From Alphaproteobacteria bacterium (lineage in GTDB: Bacteria > Pseudomonadota > Alphaproteobacteria > Kiloniellales > DSM-21159), in the NCBI GenBank assembly GCA_030433005.1, contig JAUILQ010000002.1, positions 89,887-153,886 of the forward strand: DNA of 64,000 nucleotides, written 5' to 3'. Both the position numbers and the translations under genes were made by a program. Under the pieces are notes generated by a model that was not told where the DNA came from, ran no database searches, and saw only the letters and a program-made list of their open reading frames with translations. Below are positions 8,930-17,825 of the stretch, in pieces; positions within the stretch are counted from its first letter, which is position 1, and each line of letters opens with the position of its first letter.

Positions 8930-9337
8930 TCAGCCTTCGGGCCGCCAGGCGTCGGCGACGTGGCGCGGCCAGGGCGCCTCGCCGAGCAGCAGGGCGTCGA
9001 AGCGCAGCCGGCAGCCGGCGAGCCCGGGGTGGCGCTGCAGGAAGGCCTCGGCGGCGCGCTCGATGCGCCGGCGCTGCCTCTTGCCGATCGCCTCGGCCGC
9101 CGTCGCCGCGCGGCCGCGGCGCTTGACCTCGACGAAGACGACCAGCCGGCCGCGGCGGGCGACCAGGTCGATCTCGCCCTGCGGCACCCGGAAGCCGCGG
9201 GCGAGGATGCGGTAGCCCTTGAGCCGGAGCCACCAGGCGGCGCGCGTCTCGGCGGCGAGCCCCAGGCGGTAGGCCGCGCGCCGCCGCTCCGGGCCGCCCG
9301 GGCGGCCGGTCGGACGGCCGGCCGGGCGGGCGCTCAC
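8930..9337 (-). CDS. YraN family (UPF0102) predicted endonuclease
   Basis: 135 aa from a GTG at 9337 that overlaps the rsmI stop (GTGA). The restriction-endonuclease-like fold is visible as GEIDLVARRGRLVVFVEVKRR, with the D and ExK residues of the PD-(D/E)xK site. The rsmI-yraN pair is conserved across proteobacteria. The cellular role is unknown; a Holliday-junction resolvase-like fold has been proposed for the family. Confidence 0.92.
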   Translation of the reverse strand: MSARPAGRPTGRPGGPERRRAAYRLGLAAETRAAWWLRLKGYRILARGFRVPQGEIDLVARRGRLVVFVEVKRRGRAATAAEAIGKRQRRRIERAAEAFLQRHPGLAGCRLRFDALLLGEAPWPRHVADAWRPEG

Positions 9338-10257
9338 CTCCCGTCCTCGTCGCCGCGCCGCGCTTCCGCCGACAGAGCCAGTGCGCGATCGTAGACCCGG
9401 CGCCGCGGCAAGCCGCTGGCCGCCGCCACGGCGGCGACGGCGTCGCGCAGGCTGGCCCCGGCCAGGGCGGCGCGGAGCTGTGCGTCGAGCGCCTGCTCGC
9501 CGATCGGTTGTGGCGCGGCCGGCGGCCCGACGACCAGAGTGATCTCGCCCTTCGGCGGACCGGCCGCGGCGTAGTGCGCGGCGAGCTCGCCCAGGCTGCC
9601 CCGGCGCACCTCCTCGTAGCGCTTGGTCAGCTCGCGGGTCACCGCTGCCGGCCGGGCCTCGCCGAGCACGGCGGCGAGGTCGGCGAGGCTCGCCGGCAGC
9701 CGCTTCGCCGACTCGAAAAAGATCAGCGTCGCCGGAACCGACGCGAGTTCCTCCAGGTTGTCCCGCCGAGCTTTCGTCTTGGATGGCAGGAATCCGGCGA
9801 ACAGGAAGCGATCGCTCGGCAGGCCGGCGACGGCCAGCGCCGCCAGCGGCGCCGAGGGCCCGGGCACCACGCTCGGCTCGAAGCCCGCGTCCAGGGTGGC
9901 GCGCACCAGCTTGTAGCCGGGGTCGGAGACCAGCGGGCTGCCGGCGTCGGTGACCAGGGCCACGGTCTTGCCGGCGGCCATCGCTTCGATCAGTGACGGT
10001 CTGACGCGCTCTGCGTTATGGTCGTGATAGGAGATCAGGGGCCGATCGATTCCATGGGCGACCAGCAGTTTGCGCGTGACACGGGTGTCTTCGCAGGCGA
10101 CGAGATCGGCGCCGCGCAGCACCTTCAGCGCGCGCTGCCCGACGTCGCCGAGGTTGCCGATCGGCCCGGCCACGAGGAACAGGCGTTGGTCGGGCCGCCT
10201 GCCGCCCGGCGCCTCCTCCGCGGCTTCGCGCGCCCCCTGGGGACGTGGTCCCGGCAA
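9334..10257 (-). CDS. rsmI: 16S rRNA (cytidine(1402)-2'-O)-methyltransferase RsmI
   Basis: About 307 aa. It uses S-adenosylmethionine to methylate the ribose of C1402 in the decoding centre. SAM-binding tetrapyrrole-methylase fold with LFLVAGPIGNLGDVGQRAL at the start of the core, ACEDTRVTRKLL, YHDHNAERV, and VTDAGSPLVSDPG. The only plausible start in frame is TTG at 10257; no ATG or GTG precedes the core domain, so the first 25 residues are uncertain. Divergent from the LpoA-like gene with an 83-bp gap, and first gene of the leftward operon. Confidence 0.94.
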   Translation of the reverse strand: MPGPRPQGAREAAEEAPGGRRPDQRLFLVAGPIGNLGDVGQRALKVLRGADLVACEDTRVTRKLLVAHGIDRPLISYHDHNAERVRPSLIEAMAAGKTVALVTDAGSPLVSDPGYKLVRATLDAGFEPSVVPGPSAPLAALAVAGLPSDRFLFAGFLPSKTKARRDNLEELASVPATLIFFESAKRLPASLADLAAVLGEARPAAVTRELTKRYEEVRRGSLGELAAHYAAAGPPKGEITLVVGPPAAPQPIGEQALDAQLRAALAGASLRDAVAAVAAASGLPRRRVYDRALALSAEARRGDEDGR

Positions 10258-10340
10258 GGGGTCCAGGGGCGTATCGTCGACCAGCCTGCCGTCTCCCCTG
10301 ACCCGCCGCCGGGTCTCTCGTTGAAGGGAAAAGAATCCTG

Positions 10341-11714
10341 ATGACCCGACACACGCGCCGGCCCGACCGCGGCTCTCCCGATTTCCGCTCGGCGGCCCCG
10401 AGCGGGCGCCGCTGGCGGCTCGGCGCCCTGCTGCTCATCGCCGGCGCCGGTCTCGCCGCCTGCCAGGCCCCGCAGCCTACGGAGCCCCCCAAGACCACGC
10501 AAGCGCCGGCCGCGCCGCAGCCGACCACGCCGCCGCCGGCGCCGCGCGCCGGCCTGGTCGCCCCCGATGGCCGCGTCCACGTCGCGCTGCTGGTGCCGAC
10601 CTCCGGTCCCAACGCCCAGGTCGGGCGGGCGCTGCTCAACGCCGCGCAGATGGCGCTTTTCGACCTCGGCGGCACCGACCTCTCGCTCGACGTCTACGAC
10701 ACGCAGGGCACGCCGCAGGGCGCCTTCGCAGCGATGGAGGCGGCCAAGCAGGCGCGTTCGGCCCTGGTGCTCGGCCCGCTGTTCTCGGGCTCGGCGCAGG
10801 CGGTCAAGCCGGAGGCGGCGAGCTACGGCGCGCCGGTGCTCAGCTTCTCCAGCGACCGCACGGTGGCCGGCAACGGCCTCTACACCCTGGGCATCAGCCC
10901 GGCCATCCAGGTCGACCGCGTCGTCGACTTCACCGCCCGGCTGGGCGTCCGCGAGTACGCCGCCTTCGTGCCGCGCTCGGCCTACGGCGACGCCGCGCTG
11001 GCGGCGCTGCAGGCCGCGGTCTCGCGCAACGGCGCGAGCCTGACGCGCAGCGTCAGCTACAGCTCCGGCGCCAGCGACCTCTCGCCCGAGGTCCGCGAGC
11101 TGGCGGCCGGCGCCGCCAAGGGCGGCGGCCTCGCCGCGCAGCGCCGGCAGTACCTCGCCGGCGGCGAGGAGAGCGCCGAGGGCTTCGCCGCCCTGAGCGG
11201 CACCGGCGGCGGGTTCGGCGCGCTGCTGCTGCCGGCCGGCGGCAGCGAGCTGGTCAACATCGCCTCGCTGCTGCCCTACTACGACGTCGATCCCGAGAAC
11301 GTGCAGTTCCTGGGCATGCAGAACTGGAACGACCCGGGCCTGGCGCGCGAGCCGGCGCTGGTCGGCGGCTGGTTCGCGGCGCCCGATCCGCGCGCCTGGG
11401 ACCTGTTCAGCGGGCGCTACGCCGCGCTCTACGGCGAGCGGCCGCCGCGCCTCGCCTCGCTCGGCTACGACGCCATGGCGGTCGCCGCGGTCGCCGCCGC
11501 CGACGCGCGCAGCAGCGGCGACCAGGCGATCACCCGCCAGCGGCTCGAGAACCCGGTCGGCTACTCCGGCGTCGACGGGATCTTCCGCTTCCAGCCGGAC
11601 GGCACGCTGGAGCGCGGGCTCGCGGTGCTGGAGCTGCAGCAGGACGGCATCGTCGTGCGCGATCCGGCGCCGCAGTCCTTCGAGGGGCCGCAGGTCTCGC
11701 TGCGCGGCTTCTGA
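10341..11714 (+). CDS. LpoA-like penicillin-binding protein activator (outer-membrane lipoprotein)
   Basis: 457 aa. N-terminal positive region, hydrophobic segment and lipobox GLAAC with C41 as the lipidated cysteine, then a Pro/Thr/Gln-rich linker (about 42-75). The remainder is a type I periplasmic-binding-protein fold (HVALLVPTSGPNAQVGRALLNAAQMALFD at the start, GYDAMAVAAVAAADAR near the end), as in the C-terminal half of E. coli LpoA, which activates PBP1A. The TPR half of enteric LpoA is absent, usual for alphaproteobacterial members. Divergent from rsmI, a conserved arrangement. Confidence 0.88.
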   Translation: MTRHTRRPDRGSPDFRSAAPSGRRWRLGALLLIAGAGLAACQAPQPTEPPKTTQAPAAPQPTTPPPAPRAGLVAPDGRVHVALLVPTSGPNAQVGRALLNAAQMALFDLGGTDLSLDVYDTQGTPQGAFAAMEAAKQARSALVLGPLFSGSAQAVKPEAASYGAPVLSFSSDRTVAGNGLYTLGISPAIQVDRVVDFTARLGVREYAAFVPRSAYGDAALAALQAAVSRNGASLTRSVSYSSGASDLSPEVRELAAGAAKGGGLAAQRRQYLAGGEESAEGFAALSGTGGGFGALLLPAGGSELVNIASLLPYYDVDPENVQFLGMQNWNDPGLAREPALVGGWFAAPDPRAWDLFSGRYAALYGERPPRLASLGYDAMAVAAVAAADARSSGDQAITRQRLENPVGYSGVDGIFRFQPDGTLERGLAVLELQQDGIVVRDPAPQSFEGPQVSLRGF

Positions 11715-11727
11715 GCGGCGGACCGCC

Positions 11728-12978
11728 TCAGGCGGGCGCCGCCTCGGGCGTCGGGCCGGGGGCCCGGGCGCCGGCGAGGTGGCGCAGCACGGCGTCGAGG
11801 CGCCGCCGGCCCTCCGCCGTGGCCCGCAGCCCGGCGTCGTCGAGGCGCAGGTAGTCGGCCTCCAGCAGAGCCTCCAGCGCCGGTCCCTGCAGCAGGGACT
11901 CCGGCTCGCGGCCGAGCTCGCGGCGGAAGGCGGCGCGGGCGATGCCCTCGCGGGTGCGCAGGCCCATGACCAGCAGTTCGCCGAGCCGCTCGGCTGCCGA
12001 CAGCGCCTGCCGCGTGCGCGTCGCGTGTCCCTGCCTCTCGACCGCGTCGAGCCAGGCTTCGGGCGCCCGGTGCTGTCGGGTCGCCGTCTTGGCGCCGGCC
12101 AGGGTCAGGCGGCCGTGGGCGCCCGGGCCGACGCCGGCGTAGTCGAGGTAGCGCCAGTAGGCGAGGTTGTGCCGGCACTCGGCGCCGGGGCGGGCGTGGT
12201 TCGAGATCTCGTAGGCCGGCAGCCCGGCGGCCTCCAGGCGCTCCTGTGTCTGCTCGAAGAGGTCGGCGGCCGTGTCCTCGTCGAGCGGCGTCAGCTCGCC
12301 GCGCCGCCAGGCGCCGTGGAACGGCGTGTTCTCCTCGATGGTCAGCTGGTAGAGCGACAGGTGTTCCGGCCCTTCGGCCAGCGCGCGCTCGAGCTCGTCG
12401 CCCCAGGACGCGGCGTCCTGGCCGGGGCGGGCGTAGATCAGGTCGAAGGAGAAGCGCGGGAAGCTGCGCCGCGCCAGCGCGACCGCGGCCAGCGCTTCGG
12501 CCGCCGAGTGGCGCCGCCCGAGAAAGCGCAGCACCGCGTCGTCGAGCGCCTGGACGCCGAGCGAGACGCGGTTGACGCCGGCCGCGCCCAGGGCGGCGAA
12601 GCGCTCGGCCTCGACCGAGGTCGGGTTGGCCTCGAGCGTGACCTCGAGCTCGGGGCCGCTGGACCACAGCGCGGTCGCGCGCTCGAGCAGCTCGGCGACC
12701 GTCTCGGGCGCCATCAGCGACGGCGTGCCGCCGCCGAAGAAGACGGACGTCAGGCGCGGCCCTCCGGGACCGGCGCCGTAGGCCTCGGCCCAGTGCTCCA
12801 GCTCGCGCAGCAGGGCGGCCCGCCAGCGCGCCTGGTCGATGGTGTCGCGCACATGGCTGTTGAAGTCGCAGTAGGGGCACTTGGCCAGGCAGAACGGCCA
12901 GTGGATGTAGAGCGCGAAACCCGGGGACGGCGGCCGGGCCGCCGCGCCCTGGACCGAAGAGGCAGCGCTTCGGCTCAC
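11728..12978 (-). CDS. hemW: Radical SAM heme chaperone HemW
   Basis: 416 aa from GTG 12978, overlapping the rdgB stop by 4 bp. The 4Fe-4S cluster motif is [15 protein letters not shown] with C30, C34 and C37, followed by CDFNSHV and [10 protein letters not shown]. HemW-type proteins were long annotated as oxygen-independent coproporphyrinogen oxidase, but they bind heme and deliver it to target proteins. The C-terminal winged-helix HemN_C region ([15 protein letters not shown]) is present. Strong similarity over the full length. Confidence 0.94.
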   Translation of the reverse strand: MSRSAASSVQGAAARPPSPGFALYIHWPFCLAKCPYCDFNSHVRDTIDQARWRAALLRELEHWAEAYGAGPGGPRLTSVFFGGGTPSLMAPETVAELLERATALWSSGPELEVTLEANPTSVEAERFAALGAAGVNRVSLGVQALDDAVLRFLGRRHSAAEALAAVALARRSFPRFSFDLIYARPGQDAASWGDELERALAEGPEHLSLYQLTIEENTPFHGAWRRGELTPLDEDTAADLFEQTQERLEAAGLPAYEISNHARPGAECRHNLAYWRYLDYAGVGPGAHGRLTLAGAKTATRQHRAPEAWLDAVERQGHATRTRQALSAAERLGELLVMGLRTREGIARAAFRRELGREPESLLQGPALEALLEADYLRLDDAGLRATAEGRRRLDAVLRHLAGARAPGPTPEAAPA

Positions 12979-13574
12979 ACCCGCTCCAGCCGGTGGGTCA
13001 GCTGCTCGAAGGCGCGCGCGCGATGGCTCATGGCGTGCTTGCGGGCGGGATCCATCTCGCCGAAGGTCTCGCTCTCGCCGTCGGGCAGGAAGATCGGGTC
13101 GTAGCCGAAGCCGCGCTCGCCGCGCGGCGGGAACACGAGGCGGCCCTGGACGCGGCCCTCGAAGACCTCGCAGGTACCGTCGGGCCAGCCCAGCGCCAGG
13201 GCGCAGGCGAAGTAGGCGGAGTGGTCCTCCTTGTCGACCAGCTCCTGGCGGACGCGCTCCATGGCCAGGCCGAAGTCCTTGTCGGGGCCGGCCCAGCGCG
13301 CCGAGTAGATGCCGGGCGCCCCGCCCAGCGCCGGGACCACCAGGCCCGAGTCGTCGGCCAGAGCCGGCAGTTTCGCGCCGATCGCCGCGGCCAGCGCCTT
13401 GAGCTCGGCGTTGGCGGCGAAGGTCAGGCCGGTCTCCTCCGGCTCGGGGAGGCCGAGGCTGTCGGCGCGGATCACCTCGAGGCCGAAGGGCTCGAGCAGC
13501 TCGGCGATCTCGCGCACCTTGCCCGCGTTGTGACTGGCGATGACGATGCGTTCCTGTGGAATCCGTTCCTGCAT
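12975..13574 (-). CDS. rdgB: RdgB/HAM1 family non-canonical purine NTP pyrophosphatase
   Basis: 199 aa from ATG 13574. It hydrolyses dITP, ITP and XTP to monophosphates and keeps deaminated purines out of nucleic acids. Motifs: [14 protein letters not shown] at the N terminus, [24 protein letters not shown] with catalytic acidic residues, and [13 protein letters not shown]. The order rph-rdgB-hemW is conserved in alphaproteobacteria. An in-frame TTG 18 bases further up is possible but lacks a ribosome site. Confidence 0.95.
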   Translation of the reverse strand: MQERIPQERIVIASHNAGKVREIAELLEPFGLEVIRADSLGLPEPEETGLTFAANAELKALAAAIGAKLPALADDSGLVVPALGGAPGIYSARWAGPDKDFGLAMERVRQELVDKEDHSAYFACALALGWPDGTCEVFEGRVQGRLVFPPRGERGFGYDPIFLPDGESETFGEMDPARKHAMSHRARAFEQLTHRLERV

Positions 13575-13580
13575 GCCCGG

Positions 13581-13589
13581 GTATATAGG
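13581..13589 (-). promoter_or_regulatory. Strong -10-like box directly before rdgB
   Basis: On the minus strand CCTATATAC is seen, ending only 6-7 bases before the rdgB ATG at 13574. If it is a -10 box, transcription would start at or next to the start codon and the rdgB mRNA would be leaderless. No good -35 TTGACA match lies at the right distance. The same twelve bases GCCTATATACCC occur in the dnaK heat-shock promoter. Confidence 0.4.
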
Positions 13590-13653
13590 CAAAACAGGCG
13601 CTTGATCACAGGGGCGGTAGCGGGAGAAGGGAGCCCCGCGCGCTCGCCCGCCG

Positions 13654-14373
13654 TCAGCCGAGGCCGAGCGCGGCGCGCTGCGCCCCGACCAGCTCGTCCA
13701 CCCCCTTGGCGGCCAGCGCCATCAGGCTGTCGAGCTGGGCGCGGGTGAAGGGGTCGGTCTCGGCCGTCGCCTGGACCTCGACGAGGCCGCCCGAGGCGGT
13801 CATCACGAAGTTGGCGTCGGCCTCGGCCTCGCGGTCCTCGGCGTAGTCGAGGTCGAGCAGCTCGACGCCGCGGAACAGCCCGCAGGAGATGGCGGCGACC
13901 GGCTCCGACAGGGGGATCTCCTTGATCGCGCCGAGCCGCTGCATGTGCGCGAATGCCTGGTACAGAGCCACGTACGAGCCGGTGATCGCGGCCGTACGCG
14001 TGCCGCCGTCTGCCTGGACGACGTCGCAGTCGATGCGGATCTGCCGTTCGCCGAAGCCGCGCAGCTTCGTGACCGCCCGAAGCGAGCGGCCGATCAGCCT
14101 CTGGATCTCCTGGGTCCGGCCGGACTGCTTGCCGCGCGCGGCCTCGCGGTCCGTGCGCGTGTCCGTCGAGCGCGGCAGCATACCGTACTCGGCGGTGACC
14201 CAGCCCTTGCCGGAGTTGCGCAGCCAGCCGGGCACGCCCTCGTCGATCGAGGCGGTGCAGAGCACGTGGGTGTCGCCGAAGCGCGCCAGGCAGGAGCCCT
14301 CGGCCCACTTGCTGACGCCGGTCTCCAGGACCACCGTTCGCAGCTGATCGGGATTTCGGCCGCTCGGGCGCAT
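13654..14373 (-). CDS. rph: Ribonuclease PH
   Basis: 239 aa from ATG 14373, preceded by a GAGAGGAGAG ribosome site. Phosphorolytic 3'-5' exonuclease that trims tRNA 3' ends. Motifs: [12 protein letters not shown] at the start, [14 protein letters not shown], and [15 protein letters not shown] near the active site. The frame is open further upstream but without similarity. Divergent from hrcA, the standard alphaproteobacterial rph/hrcA arrangement. Confidence 0.96.
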   Translation of the reverse strand: MRPSGRNPDQLRTVVLETGVSKWAEGSCLARFGDTHVLCTASIDEGVPGWLRNSGKGWVTAEYGMLPRSTDTRTDREAARGKQSGRTQEIQRLIGRSLRAVTKLRGFGERQIRIDCDVVQADGGTRTAAITGSYVALYQAFAHMQRLGAIKEIPLSEPVAAISCGLFRGVELLDLDYAEDREAEADANFVMTASGGLVEVQATAETDPFTRAQLDSLMALAAKGVDELVGAQRAALGLG

Positions 14374-14515
14374 CGCGCTCTCCTCTCGGGCTCGGCGGCG
14401 GCTTGGCCGCCGTGGGTCGGGCTCGGCGGCCTGGCGGCCGCCGCGGGTGTGCAGGGGCCCGGCGCGCGGGGAGCCGGCGCCGGCGGGCCGGGAAGCTAGC
14501 GCCTCGCGCGCCTTG

Positions 14516-14543
14516 TTGAAAGGCCGCGCAGCGTGGATTATCT
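14516..14543 (+). promoter_or_regulatory. Candidate promoter for hrcA
   Basis: TTGAAA (14516-14521), a 16-base spacer and TTATCT (14538-14543), about 45 bp before the hrcA ATG. The -35 region reads CTTGTTGAAA, which also resembles a heat-shock -35 box, so RpoH use is possible. No CIRCE inverted repeat (TTAGCACTC and its complement) is visible in the 215-bp rph-hrcA gap. Confidence 0.45.
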
Positions 14544-14588
14544 GGCGGAACAGTCCTGGTCCCACAGCAGCGGGTCGCCGAACCGGCC

Positions 14589-15659
14589 ATGAACGAGCTT
14601 TCCCCGAACCGATCGCAGCCCGGCGGCATCGCCGCGCTTAACGCGCGGTCGCGGGAGATTCTGCGCATGGTCGTCGACGCCTACGTCGAGACCGGGGCAC
14701 CGGTCGGCTCGCGTACGCTGTCGCGCAAGATGGGCCTGGAGCTGTCGCCGGCGACGATCCGCAACGTCATGGCCGACCTCGAGGACCTGGGCCTGCTGAT
14801 GGCGCCGCACACCTCGGCCGGCCGGCTGCCGACCGAGCAGGGCCTGAGGCTCTACGTCCACGGCCTGCTCGAGCGCGGCAACCTCTCCCAGGACGAGCGC
14901 GACCGCATCGACGGCCAGTGCGCCGCCTCCGGCCGCAGCGTCTCGCAGGTCCTGGAGCACGCCAGCACCCTGCTCTCGGACCTGTCGCGTTGCGCCGGCC
15001 TGGTGGTCGCGCCGAAGCAGGACGAGCCGCTCAAGCACATCGAGTTCGTCAACCTCGGGCCGGGCCGGGCGCTGGTCGTGCTGGTCACCGATTCGGGCCA
15101 CGTCGAGAACCGCATCATCGACGTGCCCGTCGGCATGCCGCCCTCCTCGCTCGTCGAGGCCTCGAACTTCCTCTCCGCGCGGCTGCGCGGCCGCTCGCTC
15201 GGCGAGGCCCAGCACGAGATCGACAAGGAGCTCAAGGCGCATCGCCAGGAGCTCGACGAGCTGACCCGCCGGCTGATCGAGGCCGGCCTCGCCGACTGGA
15301 CCGACGGCGTCCAGGGCGGCGCCCTGATCGTGCGTGGCCAGGCCCAGCTGCTGACCGACATCCAGGCGATCGAGGACCTGGAGCGGGTGCGCCACCTGTT
15401 CGCCGCGCTGGAGGGCAAGGAGGCGCTGCTGCGCCTGCTCAGCCTGACCGAGACGGCGGCCGGCGTGCAGATCTTCATCGGCGCCGACAACGAGCTGTTC
15501 GGCCTGGCCGGCTGCTCGCTGGTCATCGCGCCCTACGGCAATGCGCGCCAGCAGGTCGTCGGCGCCATCGGCGTCGTCGGCCCGACCCGCATCGACTATG
15601 CCCGGATCATTCCGATGGTCGACTACACCGCCAAGGTGATCGGCCGCCTGCTCGGCTGA
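14589..15659 (+). CDS. hrcA: Heat-inducible transcription repressor HrcA
   Basis: 356 aa. Winged-helix DNA-binding N terminus ([52 protein letters not shown]), then the GAF-like regulatory domain with [17 protein letters not shown] and the C-terminal dimer region with [20 protein letters not shown]. HrcA binds CIRCE elements and is itself stabilised by GroEL. No CIRCE was found upstream of hrcA or dnaK in this window, so its target here is probably groESL elsewhere (inference). grpE follows by 69 bp. Confidence 0.96.
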   Translation: MNELSPNRSQPGGIAALNARSREILRMVVDAYVETGAPVGSRTLSRKMGLELSPATIRNVMADLEDLGLLMAPHTSAGRLPTEQGLRLYVHGLLERGNLSQDERDRIDGQCAASGRSVSQVLEHASTLLSDLSRCAGLVVAPKQDEPLKHIEFVNLGPGRALVVLVTDSGHVENRIIDVPVGMPPSSLVEASNFLSARLRGRSLGEAQHEIDKELKAHRQELDELTRRLIEAGLADWTDGVQGGALIVRGQAQLLTDIQAIEDLERVRHLFAALEGKEALLRLLSLTETAAGVQIFIGADNELFGLAGCSLVIAPYGNARQQVVGAIGVVGPTRIDYARIIPMVDYTAKVIGRLLG

Positions 15660-15728
15660 TCCGCCGGGCGCCCGACCGACGCCCCGACCCGACACGTTCC
15701 GACCAGAGTGAAAGAAGCGACGGAAATC

Positions 15729-16505
15729 ATGACCGACGACAAGAAGCCGCGCGATCGCGCCGGCGCCGACGGCGCCGGCGAGCAGGACAAGGCCGCCCCC
15801 GGCGCCGGGAAGGCCGGAGCGGGGGAGGCCGCCCACGACAAGACCGCCAGCCAGGGCGCGCCGGAGAACCAGGCCTCGGAAAGGCAGGCCCCGGAAGGCC
15901 AGGCCGCGCCCGGCGGCTCGAAGTGGGGCGGGCAAGGCGATACCGGTGGGGACCCGGCGGCCGATCCCGCCGACAGCGATCCCGCGGCGCGCGTCGCCGA
16001 GCTGGAGGCCGAGAAGGCCGAGCTGCGCGACCAGCTGCTGCGCGCGCTGGCCGACGTCGAGAACACGCGCCGCCGCCTGCAGCGCGAGCTCGACGAGAAG
16101 ATGAAGTACGCCACCGCGCCGCTCGCCAAGGACCTGCTGGGCGTCGCCGACAACCTGGGCCGTGCGCTCGGCGCGGTGCCGGCCGAGGTGCGCGAGCAGG
16201 AGGCGGTGAAGTCGCTGATCGCCGGCGTCGAGATGACCGAGAAGGCGCTGATGGAGGCCTTCGCCAAGCACGGCATCGAGCGCATCGAGCCGGCCGGCGA
16301 GAAGCTCGACCCGCACCGCCACGAGGCGATGATGGAGATCCAGGATCCCTCGAAGCCGGCCGGGACCGTCGCCCAGGTTTTCGAGGCCGGCTACGAGCTG
16401 CGCGGCCGGCTGCTGCGCCCGGCGCGGGTCGCCGTCGCCAAGGGCGGCCCGGCGCCGGGCGGCGAGGCCGCGGAACCCGGCTCGACCGTCGACACCAAGG
16501 CCTGA
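15729..16505 (+). CDS. grpE: Nucleotide exchange factor GrpE
   Basis: 258 aa from ATG 15729; a GTG seven codons earlier is also in frame. Long acidic, Gly/Ala/Gln-rich disordered tail (about 1-95), then the coiled coil (about 96-160, AARVAELEAEKAELRDQLLRALADVENTRRRLQRELDEK) and the C-terminal beta domain (LDPHRHEAMMEI, PGTVAQVFEAGYELRGRLLRPARVAVAKG). It releases ADP from DnaK. The tail is longer than in most GrpE. The stop codon lies in a three-copy tandem repeat. Confidence 0.95.
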   Translation: MTDDKKPRDRAGADGAGEQDKAAPGAGKAGAGEAAHDKTASQGAPENQASERQAPEGQAAPGGSKWGGQGDTGGDPAADPADSDPAARVAELEAEKAELRDQLLRALADVENTRRRLQRELDEKMKYATAPLAKDLLGVADNLGRALGAVPAEVREQEAVKSLIAGVEMTEKALMEAFAKHGIERIEPAGEKLDPHRHEAMMEIQDPSKPAGTVAQVFEAGYELRGRLLRPARVAVAKGGPAPGGEAAEPGSTVDTKA

Positions 16506-16549
16506 CGCCGCGGGGGGCCTGACGCCGCGGGGGCCTGACGCCGCGGGCG
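16501..16549 (+). repeat. Three-copy tandem repeat carrying the grpE stop codon
   Basis: Units begin at 16501, 16518 and 16534, each CCTGACGCCGCGGG plus a few G or C. The first copy holds the last sense base pairs and the TGA of grpE; the next two repeat that context downstream. The block fills nearly the whole 45-bp gap between grpE and the convergent DUF1848 gene. Confidence 0.85.
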
Positions 16550-16550
16550 C

Positions 16551-17453
16551 TCAGCGCGCGCCGGCCGGCGGAGCGATCCCCGGAGCCGCCGGGTCGTGGG
16601 CCCGGTAGGTCCGCAGCGCCAGCGCGCGGTCGCGCACCGCGTAGCAGTAGACGCAGCCGTGCGGGCAGGAGTCGTAGGCGCCGAGGTCGCGGGACTCGGC
16701 ACAGAGGCAGCCCGGCCGGTTGCCCTTCTGGCGCGCCGTCACCGGCGCTCCGCCGACGTCTTCCGCGACGTCGGAGAGGCGCGCGGCGTCGATGCAGCGC
16801 GCCGGCTCGAAGGGCGGCGACAGCAGCTCGGGCTGACTGCACAGCGTCGGCCTGAGGCCGGCCGCCGCCGCGATCCCCGCCAGCTCGGCGAGCAGCGCCC
16901 GCTTCTCCGCGGCCTCGGGGTCGTGCCAGCCGAAGCCGTGGCGCGTCGCGGCGCGCTCGGTGTTGCGCCGGGTCTTGGCGTAGATCTGGGCGAAGGAGAA
17001 GGCGGCCTCGTCGACCAGCGGCGCCAGGCGCTCCGCCAGCCGGGCGACCTGCTCGCGGTGGAACGCGGCCGGGGTCGGATCGCTCAGGAAGACGGGGTCG
17101 TAGCGCCAGACACCGACGCGCGGCCCGAAACGCTCGGCCAGCCGTTCCAGTTGCGCAACGGCCGTCTCGACCGGCTGGGTCGCGCGCTCCAGGGCCGCCG
17201 GGTAGCCGGTGAGCGTGAATTGCACGACGAAGGGGCGGCCTGCGGCGCGGAGCTGATCGAGCACCGGAAAGAACGGCCCCAGGTTCCTGGTCCAGAAGAC
17301 GAAACCCTCGGCCGCTTCAGGATCGAGTCGAAGACGGTGCTCGCGGCCGCTGTAGGGATTCCGGTAGCTTGCCCAGCCTTGCTTCAGTCGGTGCGCGAAC
17401 CATTCCGCGTAGAAGGCGGGGATGTCGGTCCGATAGCTGGCGGAGACGATCAT
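16551..17453 (-). CDS. DUF1848 domain-containing protein
   Basis: 300 aa, standard length. The N terminus MIVSASYRTDIPAFYAEWF and the FVFWTRNLGPFFPVL block mark the family, and near the C terminus are CLCAESRDLGAYDSCPHGC and VYCYA, a cysteine cluster resembling a radical-SAM or Fe-S site. The radical-SAM-like barrel and role are unproven. The ATG overlaps the stop of a small membrane-protein gene by 4 bp, and the pair lies in reverse orientation between grpE and dnaK. Confidence 0.88.
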   Translation of the reverse strand: MIVSASYRTDIPAFYAEWFAHRLKQGWASYRNPYSGREHRLRLDPEAAEGFVFWTRNLGPFFPVLDQLRAAGRPFVVQFTLTGYPAALERATQPVETAVAQLERLAERFGPRVGVWRYDPVFLSDPTPAAFHREQVARLAERLAPLVDEAAFSFAQIYAKTRRNTERAATRHGFGWHDPEAAEKRALLAELAGIAAAAGLRPTLCSQPELLSPPFEPARCIDAARLSDVAEDVGGAPVTARQKGNRPGCLCAESRDLGAYDSCPHGCVYCYAVRDRALALRTYRAHDPAAPGIAPPAGAR

Positions 17454-17698
17454 CGCGGCGGATCGCGCCCCTCGTCGGCGCGCGCCGCCGGTTCAACCCG
17501 GGCCGCCGCCTCGCGGCGCCGGCCCCACCAGCGGAAGAACAGGTAGAGCACCCCGCCGACGATGCCGAGGACGGCACCGACGTCGCCGAGCGCCGCGCCG
17601 ACGACGCCGTAGTGGGCGAGCACCATCAGGACGGCGCCCAGGATGACGTCGAGGCCGAGCAGCAGCAGCACGGCGCGGAAGATCGGGTCGCTGGGCAT
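17450..17698 (-). CDS. Small membrane protein, hypothetical
   Basis: 82 aa from ATG 17698. Two hydrophobic segments, about 6-27 (FRAVLLLLGLDVILGAVLMV) and 33-55 (GAALGDVGAVLGIVGGVLYLFF), then WWGRRRE and an Arg/Glu/Ala tail, so it is a two-pass inner-membrane protein with a cytoplasmic basic tail (inference). No family recognised. Its stop overlaps the DUF1848 start (ATGA), so the two are co-translated. Confidence 0.75.
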   Translation of the reverse strand: MPSDPIFRAVLLLLGLDVILGAVLMVLAHYGVVGAALGDVGAVLGIVGGVLYLFFRWWGRRREAAARVEPAARADEGRDPPR

Positions 17699-17768
17699 CG
17701 CTTGCTCCCGTTCGTCGCGAATCCGCAAAAAAGCCGGGGCAGGCAGGCCGATTGACGCCGGCTGGCGC

Positions 17769-17797
17769 CTTGTACCCCTCGGCGTGCTGCCTATATA
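17769..17797 (+). promoter_or_regulatory. RpoH (sigma32) heat-shock promoter of dnaK
   Basis: CTTG (17769-17772), exactly 17 bases, then CCTATATA followed by CCCCG (17790 onward). This fits the alphaproteobacterial RpoH consensus CTTG-N17/18-CYTATNTNNG. The expected transcript start is near 17804, giving a leader of about 135 bases before the dnaK ATG. Confidence 0.75.
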
Positions 17798-17805
17798 CCC
17801 CGCTT

Positions 17806-17825
17806 GTCGGGAAGGTTATCCCGAC
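17806..17825 (+). promoter_or_regulatory. Hairpin at the 5' end of the dnaK leader
   Basis: Perfect 7-bp inverted repeat GTCGGGA / TCCCGAC around a 6-base loop AGGTTA, starting within a few bases of the predicted RpoH transcript start. It is far from the ribosome site (ATG 17940), so it is more likely to protect the 5' end than to mask translation (inference). Confidence 0.5.

Noticed and set aside
8930..9337. YraN as part of a restriction or defence system
   Set aside because: It is the conserved neighbour of rsmI in proteobacteria and has no methylase or defence partner here.
14374..14588. CIRCE element for HrcA autoregulation
   Set aside because: I looked for TTAGCACTC with its inverted partner here and upstream of dnaK and saw none.
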